NCBI GenBank assembly: GCA_028693395.1
Contig: JAQUVJ010000006.1
Location: 1 to 51,257, forward strand
DNA: 51,257 bases
Source: Candidatus Nanoarchaeia archaeon
GTDB lineage: Archaea > Nanobdellota > Nanobdellia > Woesearchaeales > JAQUVJ01
Direction of reading: 5' to 3'
Positions 15,201-24,200 of this stretch are shown piece by piece. Every line of letters begins with the position of its first letter. Within the stretch, counting starts at the first letter, position 1. A program made the translations under genes and the position numbers. The notes under the pieces are model-generated. The model saw only the letters and a program-made list of their open reading frames with translations. It was not told where the DNA came from and did not search any database.

Positions 15201-18200
15201 TTTATAGTTACATATAATGGAACTGAAGAAATATTTTTACCAACACATATGAAAACAAGAACAGGTGAATTTGTTCCTTTTACCGATTTTATTTTAGATT
15301 CATATGCAAGAATAGGAACACCAATAACTCATTTCAAATTTAATTATACTCCAAAATATAATGGAGAATATGAAATAAAATATAACATGACAAATGTTGC
15401 AGAAGTACCAAGCGTTGATGAATTAAATAATAATTCATTATTTATATCTACAGGAAAAATAAATATAGATGAATTTATTGTTGACATTAATTTTGATAAA
15501 TGTAATAATATTAATTGTTATTATAACCAAGCAAATGATACGATTGTATTAAATAATATTACAAAATATGATTTATCAAATTTTTCAATAAATATGACTT
15601 ATGAAAACGATGCAAATGTAACAATGTATCAATTAAGTATGGATACATTAATGTCAACTGGTGTTGAAGTAAATGAATCTCAAAAAGAAATAGGAACTCT
15701 TTTAAGTAAATCAAACCAGAAAATATCATTAAATTATTTGATTGATAATAAAAAGATACCATCAACAAATGTTGAGGAATTTAACATTAAGTTTAAATGG
15801 TATAATCCTGATAAAACAAGTGTAGATATAATAAAAACATTTAAAGTTTTTATAAATAATAGTTATTTTTATGAAATCATAGGAAATAATTCAGAATATA
15901 ATATAGAAACAAATGAAGAATTTGAGATTGCAACATTAAGATTAGATAATATAGGAAATAGCCAATTAACTAATATAAAAATAGATTATAATAAAGAACA
16001 CGAAGATAAATTAAATGTTTCAGTATTAACAAAATCAATAAATCTTCCAAGATTATCCTCTAAGAATTTATCTATAAATATAACACCAAAAGAAGTTGGA
16101 ATATATAATATTTCATTTAATGTTACATATTTAGGAAAAGTAAATGTAATAAATGTAACAATAAATACAAAGTCTTTATCAAGGATTATTGTACAAAATT
16201 CATCATATGAAACAATAAATAGAACAAATAAAGAATATAATCTAACATGTGTTGTGCAAGATAATGTAACAAATAATAATATTTCAAATTATAATGTAAG
16301 TTTAAGATGGTTAGAAGGAGCAATTGCAAATTTAATCTCACAAAACAAATTAGAAACAAATGAATCAGGAGTTGCTGTTTTTAAAATAAATATTTCAGAA
16401 ATTCCAGTTGGAAATAACACATTTTTTTGTGAAATAGAAGATAATGATAGATATGAAGCAAATCCGGAATATAGTAGTGCTAATAAAACAATTAACTTTT
16501 TAGGAAATATTAGAGAAATCGAAATTAATAGAATTGTAAATTCGGAAAAAATATACTGGAGCGATTATAATACATATAATTATACAAAAATGAGAGTAAC
16601 AGTAAAAGATGAAAATTTAGATCCTATAATAAATTCCAATGTTACATTTAAATCAAATTTTTCAACAGGAATTTTTTCAGAATACTTTTCATGTATAACA
16701 AATTCCTTAGGACAATGTGATTATGATTTTAATCCTTCAATAAATCAATCAGGTTTATATTTATTCAATGTAAGTGCAAAAGCATTAAATTATAATTTAA
16801 ATTATTCAAACATAAGTATATATGTATCAGGAGGAATCCATATTGTATTAGATTCACCAATAGAAAAACAAAATTTAACTTATAATCAATCATATAATTT
16901 TTCAATTAGAGTTTTAGATGAAAATAATACAGAAATATTAAATCCATTATCAAATTCAGATATACTTTGGAAAATTTATAATCCATCAAATGATTCATCA
17001 TTTATTTTAAATAATTCATCACTTAATTTTACATGGAAAGTAAATGATTCAGCAATATTAGGATTAAATAAAATAAATATTACTGTTAATAACAGTGAAG
17101 AAGAGGACAATAAATTATTTGAAATTGGTTTTATAAAAGATTCAATAACTATGTTGTGGAAATTAAACAACACTATTTCAAGAGACGAAATAGATGGGTA
17201 TGATAATTTCATAAATTTGATTATGAATATTGGAGATTATTCAGATCCAATAAATAATTCAATTGTTAAATTATTATTTAAGAACAATAATTTTCAAATA
17301 ACACAAAACACAAATGAAGTTGGATTTGTAAATTTTGAAATAAATAATTCAGTAAATAACTTTAAAGATATATTTAAATTAGGAAATGAACAAGTAGATG
17401 TAGAAGTATCAAAAGAAAATTATGTAACAAAGAAATTTATTAATTTATTTAATTTATTAATTTATGGATATATAGAACCAAAATGGGTAAGTCCTATTGA
17501 ATCAAAATATTTAAATGAAATAAACACAGGATTTTTTAATTTAGATTTGAGATTGGAAGAATACACAAATAAAAATTTATTAAATAATAGTTATGAATTT
17601 AAATTATATGAATATTATCCTGCAGTATTACCATTTTATAATGTAACATTAGAAAATAATTTTAATAACATTGATAATATTAGTGAATTTAATGTATCTC
17701 CAGGTAATCATGTTTATGAATTAGATTTAGATTTAAAGGACATAAATTCATATGAATACTTTTTTGATTTTGATGATGATAAATTAAATGTTACATTAGA
17801 ATTTAGATATAGTAATATAAATTCATCATCAATAATGAAAGTTTTATCACAATTAACAAATTTTTCTCTTTCAAATAAAAATATAAATAAAATATACATG
17901 TATATTAATAACTCCTTATCAGAAGATTCATTAGTAAAAATAAATAAATTTAATATTTATTCAACAGAGTATAATAAAATAGTACCATATGGTTATACTC
18001 ATATATTAGGATTGAACGATTACAACTCTTTAGATGTATCTATGAGTTATAATAAATATAATAGACCTGTTAGTTTTTATTTAAATAAAGCACAAATAGA
18101 AAATGAAATAGAAGCTATTAATATTTACAGCAATATTCCTTCAGATAATAATTTTACATTTTCAAAGAATATATCATATAATTGTTATAATGATAATTGT

Positions 18201-21200
18201 TTAAATTTAACTTTAAATAATTATTCAAAAGGAAATCCTTCATTTAATTACGTTAACATTGTGAAATCCTTTGAAAATTCACTAAATTTATCAGAATATG
18301 AATATATCTATATTCCAATTAAATATGATAATGAATCTTTATCAAATTTCAATAGAATGTATGTTGAATTACAATTAGAAACAGATTTAGGTATTTATTA
18401 TACTAGTTCATTAGAAGAATATAGTATAAATGAATATTACAAAGATGGATGGTATTTATTTGGATTAAATATTTCGTCAAATTCAAATGGATTTATTGAG
18501 TATTTTGGTAATAAAAATATGAATAAAGTAACTAGAATGACAATTTCTCTATATGAAATATTTGAAGATAAAACAAACTCATCAATTTTAATTGACTCTC
18601 CAATATTAGTTGATACAGATATTAAGTTTGTTAATGGAACAATTAGTTTACCATATTATCCTGTAGATTATGTTGATGTATATATGAATTTATCAATAGA
18701 AGATAAAGATCATTTTATAATATATAATGAATCAAAAACAGATAATTTATTTAAAATTATAAATGCTGGAATAACTCAAGATGATGGAATGGTTAATCTT
18801 CCAGAAATAGGTTCAGAAGGTGGAGAAGAAGAATTGCAAACTACTGGAATTTCAGTAGAATCATTTGAATTAAATAAATTAGATTTAGATTATTATGTTG
18901 TTAAAAATACATCAGGACTATTGAGTCAAATAGAAATAACTAATTTGTTATCTAATGAACAAAATATAACACTTGATACATCAAAATCAAATGTAATTTA
19001 TACAGCTCTTGGAGAAAACATTACAACAATTTCTTTATATCCAGGTCAAAAAGGAATTGTAGATATCTTTTATAACATATCAAACAAATCTCAAAACGAA
19101 TATAAGGAACCAAGTGCACTAATAATAAGAAGTAGTGAAAATGAAAAACAAGTATTAGAATTAAATATGAAAACATTGGAGTTATATACAAATTTAACAA
19201 ATCCAATAAGTAATAATGAGGAGTCAAAATATTCCAATTTAAAATATCAAGATATTATAGAGTTAAAATTAAACACTCATTTTAATGGAAGTTTTTTAAA
19301 TATTACAGATAATGTAGAATATTCAATTTATTTAAATAATAATTTTTCACAAGAATGTTTAATAAAAGAAATAGGTGCTTCAACAGACTTATTTAGCAAT
19401 ATTTTAATAAATTGTACATTACCAAGAAATATAGAAAACATATTAATAAACAATATCTCAGTTTATTCAAAAATAAAAGACAATTTTGAAGATTTTGAAA
19501 CATCTGGATACAAAATATCAGATTCAATAAACTCAATTAGATACAAAGATATAAGAAAACCAAACATAAACAATGTTGATATTCAATATTTTAATGATAC
19601 GAGAATTAATGTTTCATATAATTTATCAGATAATTCAAAAATAAATAAAGTCTATTATCAGATATTAAATTATGCTGATACAAATAACACAAATATTGTA
19701 TATAATACTTCGATAGTAAACAATACAATAAAAGATGAAGATTTCATATATTTTGAATTAAACAAATCACAATCATTATATGATTTAGAATTAAAATTAT
19801 CAAATATAAATGCATCAAATCTTTCAATAAAAATTAATAATGAAGAATTTGAAAAATATTTAGGAAATTTAAGTAATAATATTAAATTTTATCATAATTC
19901 AGAAATTTTAGATAAAATAATATTTGATTCAAGAGAAGAATTATTTTATTTATTAGTTCCTGATTATTCAACAAAAATTAATTTTTCATTAAATATAAGA
20001 CCAATAAAAGAAAACATATTATTATCTAATTTTAATAAATATATAACGGATAATTATCTTTTATTATCTTCAAGATTTGAAGAAATATCATATTTGTATA
20101 AAAATGAAGATGTTTTTGGACAAAACGAATCAAAAGAACCAATAATTACATTTAATCAAAGATTTGATTCGTTAATTGAAAATCAAGATAAAATAATATT
20201 AATAAATGACAATGGTATTTTTGAATTAGATGTTTCAGAAGAAAATTTAATTAATTTAAATTTAGAAAATTATTATAATTATACAATTAATTTTTCAACA
20301 ATAAATGCTCAAAACATTACTGTTAATAATTTTACAACATATAATTCAAATATGTTAAATAATTTTAATTTTTCAAATTTAATTTTTAATTCAAGTATTT
20401 TAACAAGTGGATTAAATAATTTTTCACCAATTAGAATTAATAATACTTTCCAAAATATATCAAATACTTCAATCATAAAAATAAATGTAAATAAAACAAT
20501 TAGTAATAAAGATAGCTTAGTATTTTCGATAAACCTATCAAATCAAACTAAATTTAATATGACATTGAAGTATAATAATTGTAGTTATGTTACTTATTTT
20601 GAATTAGGATTTGAAAATATAAATAAAATATTAGATTATAAATTAGATTTAATTTCATTTAGAAATAAATGTAATATAAATACAAATCAAATATCAATAA
20701 ATTCAATAGAAATGATGTTGGAAAAAACAGTTAATAAAGTTACAATTGACAGATTTTTTACTAAAAATAATTTAATAAAATCACCAATTATAGAAAATAT
20801 ATCAATACCATTAAATTATCAAAATTACTCAATGAAATCAATAGAAACTAGTTTAGTAGATGATTTAGTATTTATAATTAATAATAAAAATGGAATAAAT
20901 TTTAATAATTCAGAATTATTAACATATAACTTAACATCAGAAGAATTTGGAATGTTGAAATTTAATTTTTCATTTTATCATATAAAGAAAATAATAAAAT
21001 ATAAAGATAATTATTTAATGTTAGATTCAGCAAGAAATTTAATCTATGAAACAAAATTAGATCAAACAAATGTATTTGAATTAGTTAATATGTTTGGACA
21101 AAATGTATTATATGAACCAGTTGATATTTATAATATAGATGACGAATTCTTTTATATTGTAGAATACAGTGCAAATAAGATTTCAAAATATAGATATGTA

Positions 21201-24200
21201 TCAAATAAATTATTTGAAATAGAATCAAATGAAATTACAAGGCCTACAAATATTATTAATTATTCAAATAATATTAATTTATTAACATACAATGATATTA
21301 TAGGATTAAATTCTTCATTAGAAAGAAATTATACTTTTGAGTTTGAAAATGAACAATATCCAATAAATTTTGTATTAGATATTGATAATGATAAAAGTAT
21401 TTTAAAGCAAAGATTTAATCAATATAATATTTATCCAGAGTATGAAATAAATTATGAATTTAAAGAATTAAAAGAAATAAACACTTATAATTATTCATTA
21501 AAAAATACAATTGAAATAGATAATGTTAGATATTTTACAATTCCAGTTGCATTACAAAAATCAAGTTTAGGATTAGTAGAAATAACAACAAATAGTATAC
21601 ATGAATCAATTTTTGATTTACATAAAATAAGAGATGAGATTATATCAATAGCATATAATGATGTAAGAGAAATTGTACCAATAAACATATCATTTGAGTT
21701 AGATGAAGAAATAAAAATGAATAAATTTAATATTTCTTCTAAACCAATTATTAAAACTGAAGATGTATTAATAGTTGCATCAGAAAATATATTAAAAACA
21801 TTAACAATTAATACTTCAAATCTATCAAATGGAGATTATTTATTAAATACATATGTTATTGATAATAGCAACAATGTAATTACAAATAATAAAATATTTG
21901 ATGTTAATAATAGAATTAATTTAATAAATCCAATTTCAGTTGAAGATTCAACAATTAATACTAAATTCGAATTATCAATTTCAACAACAAAAGAAAATTT
22001 AGATAACAAATTATTTTCAGATGAAATAAATAATTCAGATAATTCTACATTTAATAAAACAATTTCAAATAGAAAATTAAATTTGAATGTAAATTTAACA
22101 AAAGATATTTTATTTAACAATTCAATTAAAACAAATATTTCATTAGAATTTAAAAATATAACATTAAATGTAGTAAATGAAACAGCAGAAGAAATATTAA
22201 AAATAAAAGATGTTGATAAAGAAAAAATAATTCAAGCACCAAACGGAACTAATCCATATATATTTTTAGGTTTAAGTTTACATGCTAATTTTTCATTTGA
22301 TAAATCAACATTTGGATTTAATTATAATGAATCTTTTGAAAAATTAAAATCAATAGGATCAACACCTCAAGAAGACAGATTAAGAGTTTATACTTGTCAA
22401 TATTATGATGAATCATTATGCTTACAATCAGATTGGAAGATGGTAAGTGAATATGAAATTGATAAAGTTAATAAAATTATAAAAGCAAACACAACTCACA
22501 CATCATCTTGGTTAGTATTAGAACAAATTCCAGCTGGAGATGATGGAAAAACTGATTTAGATAAGGCAATAGAATGTGCAGGAATTGGAGGAACATGGAA
22601 TAGTGTTACTAAAATATGTTACATAAGTCCAAAAGATGATTCAAGTTCAGGTGGATCTAGTGGTTCAAGTTCAGGTGGAAGTATTGGTTCAAGCTCTGGA
22701 GGAGCAACAAGTCAAGATTTAAATGGATTATTAGAACAACTTGCAGGATTAAATTTATCAAATATTTATTCATATAGTTGTGGAAATGGAGTTTGTGAAG
22801 AATTTGAAACAATTGAAAATTGTCCATCAGATTGTTTACTTTCAGATTATAACGCATATTTAGATGTTTCAGACAATATATTATTAATAAATTCTTCAAA
22901 TTTATTTAAATTAAAATTAAAAAACAATTTAAATAAAGACTTAAATGTAACTTTAAGAATAGTTGGTGATTTATCTGAAATCGTATATAATAATTCAAAT
23001 ATAGTAAATTTAAAAGCAAATGAAGAAATTAATTATACAATAAATATAAAAGAATTAAATGAAACAAAATTCATTAATGGTTTAATAATATTAGAAAGTA
23101 AAAACAAAGAAACAAGATTACCATTAACTTTTGAAATATTAGATCTTTTTGAATACACATTTAGAAAATCCTCAAAAGAAATTACAATATTAAATAGGAA
23201 AATTAATTTAAATGAAACAATAGAGTTTAAATTATTTTTAAAATCTAGTATATATTCACCATCAAAACAAGCAGAATTTGAAATATACATAAAATCTCCA
23301 AATTCAACAGATATTATTAAAAGAATTAATCAAACAAAATTAATTGAATTTAATAAAGAAATATTGTTTAATATTTCAAATGAAGGAATTAGTGAAGGTA
23401 AATATATTTTATATTTAGAAGAAAAAGCTTCAAAACAAATTATTAATACAAATATTGAGATATCAAAACCAATAATATCTCAAAAAACATTATTAATATT
23501 AATATACATTTTTTCAGGATTATTTGGAATAGTAATTATAACAATTGCAGGAATTAAAATTAATAAATATAAAAAATCAAAAATTGTATTTATTAAACCA
23601 AGTTCAAAAGTTCCAAGAAATTTACCTGACAATTTTTGGATGGGTAAGATTGCTCAAACTCAAGAAAAGGCATATTTTGATCCAGATAAATTAACAACTC
23701 ACACATTAGTTGCAGGTTCAACAGGATCAGGTAAATCAGTTACAGCATCAATTTTTGCAGAAGAATGTCTAGAACATCAGATACCTGTAATTATATTTGA
23801 TCCAACAGCACAATGGACAGGTTTTGTAAAACCTTGTAGAGATGAAGTCGTTTTAAAAACATATTCACAATTCGGATTATCTGAAGATGATTCAAGATCA
23901 TATAGAGGATTAATCTATAATGTAGAAAATGAAAATATAGAAATTAATTTTGATAAATACATCAATCCAGGTGAAGTAACAGTATTTAACTTATCAAAAT
24001 TAGATACAAAACAATATAATTTAGCAACAGAAAAGATTATTCAACAATTATTCAAGTATGGATTTGAAGAAACTCCACATTTAAGAGCTTTAATTGTATT
24101 TGATGAAGTTCATAGATTACTAGATCAATACGGAGGACAAGGAGGATATCATTCATTAGAAAAAGCAGCAAGAGAATTTAGAAAATGGGGATTAGGACTT